Shown here one piece after another: positions 43,648 to 53,751 of a DNA stretch of 64,000 nucleotides. Under the pieces are notes generated by a model. The model searched no databases, was not told the DNA's origin, and saw only the letters and a program-made list of their open reading frames with translations. Within the stretch, counting starts at the first letter, position 1; every line of letters begins with the position of its first letter. The stretch comes from VBDM01 sp035499735 (lineage in GTDB: Bacteria > Pseudomonadota > Gammaproteobacteria > Burkholderiales > SG8-39): positions 62,001 to 126,000 of the forward strand of contig DATJYC010000051.1 of the NCBI GenBank assembly GCA_035499735.1. Reading direction: 5' to 3'. Made by a program: the position numbers and the translations under genes.

Positions 43648-43723
43648 GCCCAAGCGCATGCACAGGTTGAAGCGCCAGAAGGGCCCGCTAGAGGTTGCGA
43701 CCGCCCGTTCCCGCGCCGGCAAG

Positions 43724-44170
43724 CTACTTGAGCCGGGCGAGCTCGCTTCGAAGCTGCTCGATGTTCTTGGTGTGCTGGTCTACGGCTTCCTGGTACGGCC
43801 TCAAACGGTCCTGCACGCGGGCAAAGTTGCGCTCCTCGCCGGTGCGCACGCTTTCCTGCTCCGCCAGCTTCTGCCGGGCGTCCGAAAGGAGTTGCTGCTC
43901 GTTCTGCAGCTCGGATTCGAGAATCTTGCGCCGATTCTGGTTGCGATCCACCGCTACGGACGATTTCTCGCGGCTGGTGACTTGGGCGGGAACCACCTGC
44001 ACTTCCCTGACCACCAGGGTGCACTTCTTGCCCACCGTGTCGCGCTTGACGTTGGTATAGGTCGGGCGGCCGCTGGCGTCGGGGCACTTGTAGACCTCGC
44101 TCTGGGCGTGCCCGCAAGGCGCCGCCAACGCGAGGAAAACCCAGCCCAACAATGTCTTGCTGCGTGCCAT
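43724..44170 (-). CDS. Exported DUF4124 protein with coiled coil
   Basis: A 148-residue protein with an export signal (MARSKTLLGWVFLALAAPCGHAQ, split at the cleavage region), then a DUF4124 segment (VYKCPDASGRPTYTN). A long charged heptad region (about 75-145) is likely coiled coil. The role is unknown; such genes commonly sit between glnA and ntrB in Betaproteobacteria. I use the ATG at 44170 rather than a TTG ten codons upstream because it starts at a normal signal peptide. Confidence 0.8.
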   Translation of the reverse strand: MARSKTLLGWVFLALAAPCGHAQSEVYKCPDASGRPTYTNVKRDTVGKKCTLVVREVQVVPAQVTSREKSSVAVDRNQNRRKILESELQNEQQLLSDARQKLAEQESVRTGEERNFARVQDRLRPYQEAVDQHTKNIEQLRSELARLK

Positions 44171-44232
44171 AACTTGTCCAAGCCCGCGAACGAGCTTCAA
44201 GTCTAGGCCAAAACAACCCTGATTTCAAATGG

Positions 44233-44266
44233 AAAAAGGACGGAACACCCGGTGGGTGCTCCGTCC
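44233..44266 (-). terminator. Intrinsic terminator of glnA
   Basis: A long stem (GGACGGAGCACCC pairing with GGGTGTTCCGTCC through one G-U) has a 3-base ACC loop and is followed by TTTTT on the - strand. It lies 52 bases after the glnA stop. It separates glnA from the DUF4124-ntrBC genes, although read-through is possible. Confidence 0.9.
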
Positions 44267-44318
44267 CTCCCGCGGTAACGTTTCAAATCGGCCCTTTGCT
44301 GATGGGCACTTCCCAGCT

Positions 44319-45734
44319 CTAGGAGCTGTAGTACATATCGAACTCGACCGGATGCGTGGTCATGCGGAACCGCGTGATCTCCTCCATCTTCAAGGCGCAA
44401 TAGGCATCGAGCATGTCGTCGGAGAACACGCCGCCCTTAGTGAGAAATTCGCGATCCTTGTTGAGCTGATCGATAGCCATGTCGAGCGAGGAGCAGACGT
44501 TCTGAACCTTCTTCGCCTGCGCAGGCGGCAGATCGTACAGATTCTTGTCTACGGGATCGCCCGGGTGGATCTTGTTCTGTACGCCGTCCAGCCCCGCCAT
44601 GAGCATCGCTGCGAAGGCCAGGTAAGGGTTCGTCGTCGGATCCGGAAACCGTACTTCGACCCGTCGCGCCTTGGGATTGGTTACCAGCGGTATTCTGCAT
44701 GCGGCGGATCGATTGCGCGACGAATAGGCGAGGTTTATCGGCGCTTCAAATCCGGGTACCAAGCGCTTGTAGGAGTTGGTACCCGGGTTGGTGATCGCGT
44801 TCAGGGCTTTGGCGTGCTTGATGATGCCGCCGATGTAGTGGAGCGCGAAATCCGAGAGTCCGGCGTAGCCGTTTCCTGTGAAGAGGTTCTGCCCGCCCTT
44901 CCACACGGATTGATGCACATGCATTCCCGAGCCGTTGTCCCCGACAATGGGCTTGGGCATGAAGGTCGCCGTCTTGCCGTACGAATGCGCGACGTTCCAG
45001 ACCGTGTATTTGAGAATCTGCATCCAGTCTGCGCGCTTAACGAGGCTGTTGAATTTGGTGCCGATCTCGTTCTGACCGGCGGCGGCCACCTCATGGTGAT
45101 GCACCTCACATTCGACTCCCTGCTGTTCGAGCGCAAGGACCATTGCGTTGCGAATGTCCTGAAGGGTGTCGGCCGGTGGAACAGGGAAATAGCCGCCCTT
45201 CACCGGAGCCCGGTGGCCCATGTTGCCGCCCTCGTATTCCTCGCCCGAGGACCAGGGAGCCTCCTCCGACTTGATTTTCACGAAGCAGCCCGACATGTCC
45301 ACGTTCCACGTCACCGAGTCGAAGATGAAGAATTCGGGTTCCGGACCAAAATAAGCGGTGTCACCCAGACCGGTCGACTTCATGTACGCCTCGGCGCGCT
45401 TCGCGATCGTCCGCGGATCGCGGTCGTAACCCTTGCCATCCGAGGGTTCGATGCAATCGCAGGTTAGGTTCAGCACCGGCTCGTCGGTGAACGGATCCAT
45501 GCGGGCCGAATCCGGATCCGGCATCAGAAGCATGTCGGAGGCCTCGATCCCCTTCCATCCGGCGATCGAGGAGCCGTCGAAGAAATGCCCGCTTTCGAAC
45601 TTTTCCATACCGAAAGCCTTTACAGGCACCGAAACGTGTTGCTCCTTGCCTCGCGTGTCTGTGAAGCGCAGGTCTACGAACTTGACCTCCTTCTCCTTGA
45701 TCGTCTTCATCACGTCAGCGGCGGACAATGCCAT
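44319..45734 (-). CDS. glnA: Type I glutamine synthetase
   Basis: A 471-residue enzyme making glutamine from glutamate, ammonia and ATP; it is dodecameric in this family. It shows FFDGSSIAGWKGI, the metal-site GPEPEFFIFD, HHEVAAAGQNEIG and NRSAACRIP. The adenylylation tyrosine is in NLYDLPPAQ near residue 400, so it is likely controlled by GlnE. GAGGAGAT precedes the ATG. Upstream lie a sigma-54-like promoter and two NtrC-like sites; downstream is a strong terminator. Confidence 0.98.
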   Translation of the reverse strand: MALSAADVMKTIKEKEVKFVDLRFTDTRGKEQHVSVPVKAFGMEKFESGHFFDGSSIAGWKGIEASDMLLMPDPDSARMDPFTDEPVLNLTCDCIEPSDGKGYDRDPRTIAKRAEAYMKSTGLGDTAYFGPEPEFFIFDSVTWNVDMSGCFVKIKSEEAPWSSGEEYEGGNMGHRAPVKGGYFPVPPADTLQDIRNAMVLALEQQGVECEVHHHEVAAAGQNEIGTKFNSLVKRADWMQILKYTVWNVAHSYGKTATFMPKPIVGDNGSGMHVHQSVWKGGQNLFTGNGYAGLSDFALHYIGGIIKHAKALNAITNPGTNSYKRLVPGFEAPINLAYSSRNRSAACRIPLVTNPKARRVEVRFPDPTTNPYLAFAAMLMAGLDGVQNKIHPGDPVDKNLYDLPPAQAKKVQNVCSSLDMAIDQLNKDREFLTKGGVFSDDMLDAYCALKMEEITRFRMTTHPVEFDMYYSS

Positions 45735-45805
45735 TGCAAGATCTCCTCAAGTTGCGGATTGTTCGTGGTTAGGAAGGTGAAAAGGCGCTAGATCGGTGGA
45801 ATCTC

Positions 45806-45821
45806 TGCAGATTCCATGCCA
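45806..45821 (-). promoter_or_regulatory. Sigma-54 promoter (-24/-12) of glnA
   Basis: The - strand reads TGGCATGGAATCTGCA, which matches TGGCACG-N4-TTGCW with the required GG/GC spacing of 10 bases and two mismatches. Transcription would begin near 45795, giving a leader of about 60 bases before glnA. The position fits NtrC-activated glnA control. Confidence 0.7.
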
Positions 45822-45885
45822 TCCGGCGCGGAAAAGGCAGGCCATTGTGCCATAGAGAGCAATTCGGAAACCCCGCAGGACCTCG

Positions 45886-45902
45886 CGCACCAATCGGGCG
45901 CA
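45886..45902 (-). promoter_or_regulatory. NtrC-like binding site, proximal
   Basis: The - strand reads TGCGCC-N5-GGTGCG, against the NtrC consensus TGCACC-N5-GGTGCA (two mismatches). The centre is about 99 bases upstream of the predicted sigma-54 start of glnA. Confidence 0.55.
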
Positions 45903-45916
45903 AAATCGCCATTATG

Positions 45917-45933
45917 CGCACCGCCTCGGTGCG
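45917..45933 (-). promoter_or_regulatory. NtrC-like binding site, distal
   Basis: A perfect dyad CGCACC-N5-GGTGCG matches the NtrC consensus apart from its outer bases. Its centre is 31 bases (about three helical turns) from the proximal site and about 130 bases upstream of the predicted glnA start. This is close to the -108/-140 arrangement known in Escherichia coli. Confidence 0.65.
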
Positions 45934-45977
45934 AAGCAACTCCCGAACCTGCTGTGCCGAGCTAAACTATCAACATT

Positions 45978-46460
45978 GTGGCTGCTCTCGAAGTCCCCAT
46001 GGATATGGAATCCGCCGAAGCGATTCTCGCCGGGGCCAGGCATCGGGCACAGACAATGAAGTTGCCCTATGCTGGGGCCCTGCTGCCAGGGGAAGCGTAC
46101 GTCGTTCTTCAGCATCTTCCAGAGTCCAGACTCGTCGACGTCCGCACGCGGGCAGAATGGCACTACGTCGGGCACGTTCCCGAATCCGTGCTCATCGAGT
46201 GGAATATCTACCCGAGCGGCCAGCGAAACCCCGCGTTTCTCGAGCAACTGAAAGCAGAGGTCGAAAGAACCGAAACGCCGGTGCTGTTTATATGCCGCTC
46301 CGGAGCTCGCTCGCATCACGCCGCCCAGGCCGCCGCCAAGGCCGGATACTCGAACGCCTATAACGTCCTCGAGGGGTTCGAGGGAGACAAGGATGAAGAC
46401 GGCCATCGGAGTTCGATTGGAGGCTGGCGATTCGCCGGGCTGCCTTGGGTGCAGGGCTAG
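45978..46460 (+). CDS. Rhodanese-domain sulfurtransferase
   Basis: A 160-residue single-domain rhodanese with catalytic Cys106 in LFICRSGARSHHAA. LVDVRTRAEWHYVGHVPES is the usual upstream signature. There is no signal peptide, so it is probably cytoplasmic. The start is uncertain: a GTG at 45978 or an ATG at 45999, neither with a good Shine-Dalgarno. It diverges from glnA, so its promoter must lie among the glnA control sites. The sulfur acceptor is unknown. Confidence 0.88.
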   Translation: MAALEVPMDMESAEAILAGARHRAQTMKLPYAGALLPGEAYVVLQHLPESRLVDVRTRAEWHYVGHVPESVLIEWNIYPSGQRNPAFLEQLKAEVERTETPVLFICRSGARSHHAAQAAAKAGYSNAYNVLEGFEGDKDEDGHRSSIGGWRFAGLPWVQG

Positions 46461-46525
46461 GCGCGTATCTTTGCAGCATCTGGAAGCTCACTTTTTCTAC
46501 CCATAATTCCACACGTGGAGGGACC

Positions 46526-47635
46526 ATGAATCGCAGGAGATTCCTTTCTCGCGCCGGCTTCGGCGTCATCTCAGCCGCGGCGGCCGCGCAGGCGGTCGCC
46601 CAGACTCCGGCTCTGCCCGAGGTGCGCTGGCGCTGTGCCTCGAGCTTTCCCAAAAGCCTCGATACGATCTACGGGGGCGGCGAGACCATCGCAAAGCGCG
46701 TGGCCGCCATTACCGGCGGAAAATTCCAGATCCGCGTGTTCGGCGCGGGTGAGATCGTCCCCGCGTTCGGTACGGTCGACGCCGTGCAGCAGGGGACGGT
46801 GGAGTGCACGCACACGGCGAGCTACTACTTCGTCGGCAAGAACAAGACCTTTGCTTTCGATACTACCCTTCCCTTCGGCATGAACCAGCGGCAGCAGAAC
46901 GCCTGGATCTACTACGGGGGCGGGCTGGAGCTGGTGCGCGCCTTCTTCCGCGACTTCAACATCATCTCCTTCCCGGCGGGAAACACGGGCTGCCAGATGG
47001 GCGGCTGGTTCCGGAAGGAGGTCCGCACCGTCAAAGACCTGAAAGGGGTCAAGATGCGCATTGCGGGTCTGGGCGGCGAAGCGATGGCGCGCCTAGGCGC
47101 GGTGCCCCAGCAGATCGCGGGCGGAGACATCTATCCAGCCCTCGAGCGCGGCACCATCGACGCCGCAGAGTGGGTCGGCCCCTACGACGACGAGAAGCTG
47201 GGTTTCTACAAGATAGCTCCGCATTACTACTATCCGGGCTGGTGGGAAGCGGACTCCATGTACTCGCTCTTCGTGAATATCAAGGAATGGGAGAAGCTTC
47301 CCAAGGAATACCAGGCCGCGGTGGAGGCCGCCTGCTACGAAGCCAATATAGACATGATGGCCCAGTACGACTACAAGAACCCGCAAGCCCTGCAGCGCCT
47401 CGTGAAGAACGGGGTCAAGCTGCACGCGTTCACCCCCGAGATCATGAAAGCCGCGCACAAATCGGTGTTCGAGATGTACGAGGAGGAAGCGGAAAAGAAC
47501 CCCTCATGGAAAAAGATCTACGAGCCCTGGAAGAAATTCCGCGAGGACGAGTTCCTGTGGCACCGGGTCGCCGAGCAGAACCTGACGACCTTCCTGCTCT
47601 CCAACCCGACCAACCCGGCAGCGAAAAAGGGATAG
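46526..47635 (+). CDS. TRAP transporter substrate-binding protein (TakP-like)
   Basis: A 369-residue periplasmic receptor with a Tat signal (NRRRFLSRAGFG). The mature part has WRCASSFPKSLDTIYGGGE, FGAGEIVPAFGTVDAVQQGT, GNTGCQMGGWFRKEV (carboxylate-binding arginine) and WVGPYDDEKLGFYKIA. It is close to receptors binding 2-oxo acids and similar compounds. GGAGGGA precedes the ATG. The matching permease genes lie downstream on the opposite strand, facing it. A terminator separates them. Confidence 0.92.
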   Translation: MNRRRFLSRAGFGVISAAAAAQAVAQTPALPEVRWRCASSFPKSLDTIYGGGETIAKRVAAITGGKFQIRVFGAGEIVPAFGTVDAVQQGTVECTHTASYYFVGKNKTFAFDTTLPFGMNQRQQNAWIYYGGGLELVRAFFRDFNIISFPAGNTGCQMGGWFRKEVRTVKDLKGVKMRIAGLGGEAMARLGAVPQQIAGGDIYPALERGTIDAAEWVGPYDDEKLGFYKIAPHYYYPGWWEADSMYSLFVNIKEWEKLPKEYQAAVEAACYEANIDMMAQYDYKNPQALQRLVKNGVKLHAFTPEIMKAAHKSVFEMYEEEAEKNPSWKKIYEPWKKFREDEFLWHRVAEQNLTTFLLSNPTNPAAKKG

Positions 47636-47650
47636 ACGATCGGTCTCCGC

Positions 47651-47683
47651 AGAAGCCCCGCGAAATGCGGGGCTTCTCGTTTC
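47651..47683 (+). terminator. Intrinsic terminator after the TRAP receptor gene
   Basis: A perfect 11-bp stem AGAAGCCCCGC / GCGGGGCTTCT with a GAAAT loop is followed by CGTTTCT, 15 bases after the stop. It lies between converging genes and may also limit transcription from the - strand. Confidence 0.85.
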
Positions 47684-49158
47684 TACTGCTGCTGATTCAG
47701 CATCTTCTCGATCTCGCTCTTCGCGTCGCCCTTGGTTTCGTCGGGCTTCGGCGCCTCGCCAGGCTCGCCCTGCGCCGGAACCTCAAGCTGGCGGCGAATC
47801 TCGTCGGCCGCAGATCCCTTGAAATCACCCGTAGCCTTCGAGACATTGCCAGTAACGATGCCCGGGAAGACGATCACCACGGCGACCATCACGATCTGGA
47901 TCAGCACGAAGGGCGCGGCCCCCCAGTAGATGTCCGTCGTCTTGATGCTCTTCGGGGCGACGCTGCGCAGGTAGAACAGGGCGAAGCCGAACGGCGGGTG
48001 CAGGAACGAGGTCTGCATGTTCACCGCGAGCAGCACGCCGAACCAGATGAGGTCGATGCCGAGCTTCTGCGCGACGGGTGCCAGCAGCGGCACCATGATG
48101 AACGCGATCTCGAAATAGTCGAGGAAGAACGCGAGCAGGAAGATCATCACGTTCACCACGATCAAGAAGCCGAACGAACCGCCCGGAAGATCGGAAAGCA
48201 GGTGCTCGACCCAAAGGTCGCCGTTCACGCCTCGGAACACTAGGCTGAAGACGGTGGAGCCGACCAGGATGAACATGACGAAGCTGGTCATGTTCGCCGT
48301 CGACTCGACCGCCTGCCTGAGCAGGCGCCAGCTGAGCTTGCGCTTGGCGAGCGCCATAGCGATGGCGCCGCTCGCCCCCATGGCACCGCCCTCGGTCGGC
48401 GTGGCGACGCCGAGGAATATCGTTCCGAGAACCAGGAAGATGAGCACGAGCGGCGGCACCATCGAGGTGAAGACCTTGATGACCAGCGCGCCGCCGTGAA
48501 GCGTGCGCGCGTCGGCCGGACAACCGGGCGCGGCTTCCGGTCTGATGATCGAAACGACCATTACCCACAAGGCGTAGAGGGCGGCGAGACCCAGCCCCGG
48601 GATGAGCGCGCCCTCGTACAAGTCGCCGACCGACGCGCCCATTTGATCGGCCAGGACGATCAGCACGAGACTGGGGGGAATGATCTGCGCGAGCGTGCCC
48701 GATGCAGCGATCACCCCGCTCGCAAGCTGTTTGGAGTAGCCGTAGCGCATCATGACCGGCAACGAAATAAGTCCCATTGCGAGCACCGAGGCGGCTACGA
48801 CGCCGGTCGTCGCCGCAAGCAGAGCCCCCACGAAAATCACGGCGTAAGCGATCCCGCCGCGGACTGAGCCGAAGACCTGGCCGATGGTATCGAGCAGATC
48901 CTCCGCCATGCCGCTTCTCTCGAGGATGAGCCCCATGAAAGTGAAGAACGGGATGGCGAGCAGCGTCGAGTTCGCCATGATGCCCAGCACCCGCTCGGGC
49001 AGCGCCTGCAGGAGCGACGGATGCAGGAGGCCGAGCTCCATCCCGACGACCCCGAAGAAAAGGCCCGTGGCCGCGAGCGAGAACGCGACCGGGTAGCCGA
49101 TCAGCAGGAACACCACCAGGCCGCCAAACATCAGCGGCGCCATGAGATCGAGGGACAT
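47683..49158 (-). CDS. TRAP transporter large permease (DctM)
   Basis: A 491-residue membrane protein with 12 or more predicted helices, the sodium-coupled transport subunit. It has LLIGYPVAFSLAATGLFFG, ASGTLAQIIPPSLVLIVLAD and FLHPPFGFALFYLRSVAP, all DctM hallmarks. The C-terminal tail (from about 435) is a charged extension ending EIEKMLNQQQ. Its start overlaps the DctQ stop by one base (TGATG), so the two are coupled. Confidence 0.94.
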   Translation of the reverse strand: MSLDLMAPLMFGGLVVFLLIGYPVAFSLAATGLFFGVVGMELGLLHPSLLQALPERVLGIMANSTLLAIPFFTFMGLILERSGMAEDLLDTIGQVFGSVRGGIAYAVIFVGALLAATTGVVAASVLAMGLISLPVMMRYGYSKQLASGVIAASGTLAQIIPPSLVLIVLADQMGASVGDLYEGALIPGLGLAALYALWVMVVSIIRPEAAPGCPADARTLHGGALVIKVFTSMVPPLVLIFLVLGTIFLGVATPTEGGAMGASGAIAMALAKRKLSWRLLRQAVESTANMTSFVMFILVGSTVFSLVFRGVNGDLWVEHLLSDLPGGSFGFLIVVNVMIFLLAFFLDYFEIAFIMVPLLAPVAQKLGIDLIWFGVLLAVNMQTSFLHPPFGFALFYLRSVAPKSIKTTDIYWGAAPFVLIQIVMVAVVIVFPGIVTGNVSKATGDFKGSAADEIRRQLEVPAQGEPGEAPKPDETKGDAKSEIEKMLNQQQ

Positions 49159-49700
49159 CAGGCGCTCTCCGGCTTGGCGTGCTCGCCGGGGAAAGGCACC
49201 AGACCGTTGAGAAAGGCGATCCTCTTGATGATCTCGGAGACCCCTTGCAGTGCCAGCAGGCCGAAGGCGACCGGGATCAGCAGCCGGATTGGCCAGCGTA
49301 TCAGCCCCCCCGGGTCAGAGGAATACTCGCTGATGAGGTACGAATTGACGAGTGAAGGCCAGCTGTACCATGCGATGATGAGCGAAGCAGGGAGAAGCGC
49401 GAGCAACCCGCCCAGAATGTCGATCCATGCTTGGGCCTTTCGCGGAAGGCGGCCACCGATCACATCGATGCGCACGTGGTCGTTGCGCTTGAGCGCCCAG
49501 CCCGCCACCAGCAGGAACATAGCCGCGTTGAGGTACCACTGAATCTCTAGCCAAGCGTTCGAGCTCATGTTGAAGGCATAGCGGAACACGGCGTTGACTG
49601 TGCAGATGATCACGGCAAGCAGGCCAAGCCAGCCGGCGATCTTTCCGATCCATTCGTTAGCAGCGTCGATTCTTGCCGAAAGGCGCAGCAGGGCGTTCAT
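49158..49700 (-). CDS. TRAP transporter small permease (DctQ)
   Basis: A 180-residue four-helix membrane subunit. SSNAWLEIQWYLNAAMFLLV and KRNDHVRIDV are the DctQ signature. I chose the ATG giving MNALLRLSARIDAANEWIG; a longer in-frame form begins 22 codons upstream with a non-family sequence. It is upstream of and coupled to dctM. Together with the receptor at 46.5 kb it completes a TRAP transporter, probably for a 2-oxo or hydroxy acid. Confidence 0.92.
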   Translation of the reverse strand: MNALLRLSARIDAANEWIGKIAGWLGLLAVIICTVNAVFRYAFNMSSNAWLEIQWYLNAAMFLLVAGWALKRNDHVRIDVIGGRLPRKAQAWIDILGGLLALLPASLIIAWYSWPSLVNSYLISEYSSDPGGLIRWPIRLLIPVAFGLLALQGVSEIIKRIAFLNGLVPFPGEHAKPESA

Positions 49701-49776
49701 TGGACGTTCAATCCAGGACGGGACAAGGGCGCCGGAAAGTGTGGCGAAACCCCTCCCAAAACGCAATTGACGCGGA

Positions 49777-50604
49777 TCAACCCGTGGACCAGTTCACGAC
49801 CCCGGCGTACGCGGTGATGAGCACGGCGGCTCCGAAGGCGATGCGGTACCACGCGAAAGGGGTGAAGTCATGCGTCGCGATGTAGCGCAGGAGCCAACGC
49901 ACGCAGAGAAAGGCCGAGACGAAGGCCGTGATCGAGCCGGCCGCGAACAGCCCGGCGTCGCCTGCATCGAATAGCGCGCGGTTCTTCCAGAAGTCGTACG
50001 CACCTGCGGCGACGAGCGTGGGCACCGCGAGGAAGAACGAGAACTCGGTCGCCGCCTTGCGCGAAAGGCCGAAGAGCATGCCCCCGATGATGGTTGCTCC
50101 GGAGCGGGAGGTGCCGGGAATCAGCGCGAACGCCTGGGCGGCACCCACCTTGAGCGCGTCGCGCCAGGTCATGTCGTCCACCCGTTCCACGCGCACACGC
50201 GGGCGCAGGGAGCGCTCGACCCACAATATTACGAGGCCGCCGACGATGAACGCGAGCGCCACGGGTATCGCGTGGAAAAGGAAGGCCTTGATCAGCTTGC
50301 TGAAGGCGAGCCCGAGGACCGCGGCGGGCATGAACGCGACCAGCAGGTTCAGCGCGAAGTGCTGTGCCGAGCGGTCCGACCCCAGGCCGGCGAGCACCCC
50401 CCAGAATCGCAACCGGTATTCCCACACGACCGCGAGCATGGCGCCCGTCTGGATGACGATCTCGAAGACCTTGGCCTTCTCGTCGCTGAAGCCGAGGAGG
50501 TCGCCCGCGAGAATCAGATGCCCAGTGGACGAGATAGGCAGGAACTCGGTCAGACCCTCCACGACGCCGAGGACGAGCGCTTTCAGAAATAACGCGAGAT
50601 CCAC
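49777..50604 (-). CDS. uppP: Undecaprenyl-diphosphatase
   Basis: A 275-residue integral membrane phosphatase that regenerates the lipid carrier for peptidoglycan and other envelope polymers. Active-site segments are VEGLTEFLPISSTGHLIL near the N-terminus and LIPGTSRSGATIIGG. It starts with GTG. A terminator for thiC lies just upstream. It may be transcribed onward into dctQ (76-base gap), though no functional link is apparent. Confidence 0.96.
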   Translation of the reverse strand: MDLALFLKALVLGVVEGLTEFLPISSTGHLILAGDLLGFSDEKAKVFEIVIQTGAMLAVVWEYRLRFWGVLAGLGSDRSAQHFALNLLVAFMPAAVLGLAFSKLIKAFLFHAIPVALAFIVGGLVILWVERSLRPRVRVERVDDMTWRDALKVGAAQAFALIPGTSRSGATIIGGMLFGLSRKAATEFSFFLAVPTLVAAGAYDFWKNRALFDAGDAGLFAAGSITAFVSAFLCVRWLLRYIATHDFTPFAWYRIAFGAAVLITAYAGVVNWSTG

Positions 50605-50623
50605 GTAGCTCCCACAGAAAATG

Positions 50624-50650
50624 AAAAGGGCGGCGAAGAAACCGCCGCCC
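50624..50650 (-). terminator. Intrinsic terminator of thiC
   Basis: A perfect 8-bp stem GGGCGGCG / CGCCGCCC with a 7-base loop is followed on the - strand by TTTTCATTTT, 18 bases after the thiC stop. Confidence 0.85.
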
Positions 50651-50668
50651 GGAGTGTAGCGGAAAGGC

Positions 50669-52540
<1,872 letters not shown>

Positions 52541-52590
52541 GGCACTCCTCTCACACTTGCCGCGCGGGAGCGCATGAACCGGTCGTTCAA

Positions 52591-52679
52591 CGCTTCCCTG
52601 CGGCGGCATTATCCGCGTCAGGTTCGAAGGGTCTGCTCTCACCCGGGCGGAGCGGATTCGCCCCGGCCAGGACCCCTAC
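52591..52679 (-). ncRNA. TPP riboswitch (THI element)
   Basis: The thiC leader contains the conserved TPP-binding elements: GGGTGAGAGCAGACCCTTCGA, split here as the P2-J2/3 region, then ACCTGACGCGGATAATGCC and CGCAGGGAAGC. The 5' strand AGGGGTCC pairs at P1. It ends about 50 bases before the thiC ATG, so translational control is likely. No separate terminator hairpin with a T-run is visible between them. Confidence 0.95.
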
Positions 52680-52691
52680 GTTGTGCAGGAA

Positions 52692-52720
52692 AACTTACTC
52701 CAAGCCCTACGCCTTGGCAA
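52692..52720 (-). promoter_or_regulatory. Candidate sigma-70 promoter of thiC
   Basis: TTGCCA (52715-52720) and TAAGTT (52692-52697) are separated by 17 bases on the - strand, just upstream of the TPP riboswitch. The -35 is good and the -10 is moderate. Transcription would start near 52685. Confidence 0.5.
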
Positions 52721-52738
52721 GCAGCGCTCGATGCGCAC

Positions 52739-53179
52739 TCAGCCGGGCGAATGCCCGCGGGTCCGCAATGCGAATGTCATGCGAATGCAGTTGCGCTCCC
52801 CCTCGCGCGTGTAGCCGGTGTCTCGCGCAAGAGACCGGATCAGCTTCAGTCCGAGGCCTCCCACAGGCTGCTCGGCGATTAGCACGGTGGTGTCCGTGGG
52901 GCGAAACTCCCCAAAGGGGTTATGTGGCGGAGCCGCGTCCTCGTAGCGTAACGTGAAACCGGCGTTATCCGGCTCCAAAGCCAGCCATACGGGAGACTCA
53001 CTCTCCTCGCGATATCCGTGGGTTACGGTGTTCGTGAATAGTTCCTCGACGATCAGGAGGATCTTCAGGCAATCTTCCCGACCGATTCCGGCGGTAGCGC
53101 ACGCGGACTCAACGAAGCTCCGGATTTCGGCCATCGAATCCATCTTGGCCGGAAACCGGGCAAGTGGGACGTTAGCCAT
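52739..53179 (-). CDS. RsbW/SpoIIAB-like anti-sigma serine kinase (ATP-binding protein)
   Basis: A 146-residue HATPase_c_2 domain. The N-box has IVEELFTNTVTHGY with N50. The G-type motifs are RYEDAAPPHNP and VGGLGLKLI. Such proteins phosphorylate a STAS antagonist and bind a sigma factor or other target. No sigma factor gene is nearby, so the target is unknown. It starts 100 bases from the divergent FecR gene. A SpoIIE-type phosphatase and a STAS protein lie within 5 kb, suggesting one partner-switching circuit. Confidence 0.88.
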   Translation of the reverse strand: MANVPLARFPAKMDSMAEIRSFVESACATAGIGREDCLKILLIVEELFTNTVTHGYREESESPVWLALEPDNAGFTLRYEDAAPPHNPFGEFRPTDTTVLIAEQPVGGLGLKLIRSLARDTGYTREGERNCIRMTFALRTRGHSPG

Positions 53180-53279
53180 AGTCGGAATGCGCCGGGGTAA
53201 GGCCGTTTAGGCTATTATAGAAAAAAGCGACCCCGGTACTGGAAGGAATTGCAAGCTGACCAATCATTGGGGGGTCATT

Positions 53280-53735
53280 ATGCAAGCAATGCGCCGGATC
53301 GACTTTCGTCGACTCATTCTCGTGTGCGCGCTCGGTCTTGCGCCGGTTGGCGCATTCGCGGCGGATATCGCTCAGTTCAAGGTCGCCAAGGGCGCGGTAT
53401 ATCTCGAGCGCGACGGCAAGCGCACACCTGCGCAGGTCGGGACCCATCTGCAGGCGACCGATGTCGTGGTGACCGGCGCGGACGGATCTGCCGGGATCAC
53501 GTTCATCGACAATTCGCTCCTCTCGGTCGGGCCGAACAGCGTGCTGCAGATCGAGCGCTATGCGTTCAACTCTACGACGCATGAAGGCGTCTTCGAGACG
53601 ATGCTTTCGCGCGGAACCCTTTCGATGGTTTCGGGGAAGATCGCCAAGCAATCCCCTGACGCCGTAAAGGTGAAGACGCCCTCTTCTATCCTCGGAGTGC
53701 GTGGGACCGAATTCCTGGTGCGCACCGGCGAATGA
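53280..53735 (+). CDS. FecR-domain exported protein
   Basis: A 151-residue protein with a signal peptide (to about residue 28, LAPVGAFAAD) followed by a single FecR domain. It has AKGAVYLERDGKRTPAQVGT, VVTGADGSAGITFIDNSLLS and the terminal TPSSILGVRGTEFLVRTG. The signal peptide and lack of a transmembrane anchor put it in the periplasm, unlike FecR that senses siderophores through a membrane segment. It is followed by the OmpA-like gene (16 bases). This pair often accompanies CHASE2 proteins. Confidence 0.85.
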   Translation: MQAMRRIDFRRLILVCALGLAPVGAFAADIAQFKVAKGAVYLERDGKRTPAQVGTHLQATDVVVTGADGSAGITFIDNSLLSVGPNSVLQIERYAFNSTTHEGVFETMLSRGTLSMVSGKIAKQSPDAVKVKTPSSILGVRGTEFLVRTGE

Positions 53736-53751
53736 GGTGTAAAGCGGATTC

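Noticed and set aside
42799..43731. Long + strand frame opposite ntrB
   Set aside because: Antisense of a well-supported histidine kinase; no domain or signal found in it.
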